Shown: positions 5,873 through 6,276 of the stretch, one piece after another
Position numbering within the stretch: position 1 is the stretch's first letter
How the letters are laid out: each line of letters opens with the position of its first letter
NCBI GenBank assembly: GCA_002448395.1
Contig: DJXS01000049.1
Span: 1-6,276, forward strand
Source of the DNA: Lachnospiraceae bacterium UBA6998
Lineage (GTDB): Bacteria > Bacillota > Clostridia > Lachnospirales > Lachnospiraceae
Direction: 5' to 3'
DNA length: 6,276 bases
Program-made: the position numbers and the translations under genes
Notes under the pieces: model-generated
What the model was told of the DNA's origin: nothing
Databases searched by the model: none
The model's input: the letters and a program-made list of their open reading frames with translations, nothing else

Positions 5873-6276
5873 TCACCCTCTGTACACAACCTCCCCGGCG
5901 ACAATGGTGTAGTGGACCACGCCGGGAAGTTTTTCTCCGATGAAGGGCGAATTAGCCGATCTGGAGGCGAATTCCGAAGGGACGATCCACTCCTCGTCGG
6001 GATCGAAGATCGTGAGGTCGGCCGGTGCGCCGGGCTCAATGCGGCCTGCGTCGAGGTGATAGAAGTCCGCAGGGTTGCAGGTGAGGCAGGCGAGCATGTG
6101 CATCATGGAGAGGTGGCCCGGATTTACCAGATGGCGGATCGCAAGGGAGAGGGCTGTCTCAAGGCCGATCATGCCGCTGGGAGCCTCGACGAAGGGGCGG
6201 GCTTTTTCCTCTGCGGAATGAGGGGCGTGGTCTGTGGCGATGATATCAATGGTGCCGTCCTGAAGGCCCCGGATGA
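5873..6276 (-). CDS. pyrC: Dihydroorotase, C-terminal third (partial, 5' end outside window)
   Basis: Reading the minus strand from the window edge gives 133 residues up to the TGA at 5875-5873. The fragment opens with DGTIDIIATDHAPHSAEEK, the signature in which the Asp of TDHAPH is the catalytic, metal-associated aspartate of the amidohydrolase barrel. EAPSGMIGLETAL, the CNPADFYHLDAGRIEPGAPADL stretch and a closing SANSPFIGEKLPG ... GEVVYRG segment follow, typical of class I (about 425-residue) dihydroorotases with a C-terminal beta-sandwich. The enzyme cyclises carbamoyl-aspartate to dihydroorotate in pyrimidine synthesis. A Met codon at 6172-6170 is internal, because homology continues upstream of it to the window edge. 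The metal-binding HxH and carbamylated lysine lie outside the window. The gene is convergent with murF. Hydantoinase/allantoinase relatives are less likely given the SAEEK and EAPSG wording. Confidence 0.94.
   Translation of the reverse strand, partial: IRGLQDGTIDIIATDHAPHSAEEKARPFVEAPSGMIGLETALSLAIRHLVNPGHLSMMHMLACLTCNPADFYHLDAGRIEPGAPADLTIFDPDEEWIVPSEFASRSANSPFIGEKLPGVVHYTIVAGEVVYRG

Noticed and set aside
5607..5876. An 89-codon minus-strand open frame overlapping the pyrC stop
   Set aside because: Composition is that of translated repeat and terminator sequence; there is no ribosome binding site or family resemblance.
5644..5943. A 99-codon + strand open frame through the murF-pyrC gap
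   Set aside because: It reads through both arms and the T-run of the terminator, then the tandem repeat, then antisense to pyrC. It lacks a ribosome binding site and has no recognisable protein content.

Overview
The window looks like chromosomal housekeeping DNA from a Firmicutes/Clostridia-type bacterium, probably Lachnospiraceae or a close relative with moderately high GC. This is inferred from protein wording (the clostridial-style IleS C-terminus, the GlgP and PyrC motifs), strong purine-rich ribosome binding sites, a consensus TATAAT promoter and intrinsic-terminator architecture. I could not search a database, so the taxonomic call is an inference. I see no phage, plasmid, transposase, CRISPR, tRNA or rRNA signature.

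Layout, left to right. (1) Positions 1-279 (+) are the last 92 codons of isoleucyl-tRNA synthetase (ileS). (2) Positions 294-2801 (+) are a complete glycogen/maltodextrin phosphorylase (glgP), 14 nt after ileS, with its Shine-Dalgarno sequence overlapping the ileS stop codon. (3) Positions 2802-2998 are intergenic. They hold a large, unusually elaborate inverted repeat (2821-2902) predicted to fold as a 20-bp stem topped by two hairpins, and then an extended -10 promoter and a strong RBS. (4) Positions 2999-4063 (+) are a D-alanine-D-alanine ligase (ddl). (5) Positions 4072-5529 (+; alternative start 4060) are murF. (6) Positions 5530-5872 are a 343-nt AT-rich gap with a small hairpin, a textbook Rho-independent terminator (5685-5730) and an imperfect tandem repeat. 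(7) Positions 5873-6276 (-) are the C-terminal third of dihydroorotase (pyrC), convergent with murF and cut by the window edge.

Functionally, ddl and murF form a tight peptidoglycan-precursor unit: Ddl makes the D-Ala-D-Ala dipeptide that MurF then joins to UDP-MurNAc-tripeptide. ileS-glgP is a separate upstream transcription unit pairing translation with glycogen breakdown, a pairing with no obvious metabolic logic. pyrC belongs to pyrimidine synthesis and is transcribed towards the others. The genes themselves are ordinary and intact. The less ordinary material is intergenic: the branched inverted repeat between glgP and ddl, and the terminator and repeat patch between murF and pyrC. I did not find convincing evidence of a new multigene system.
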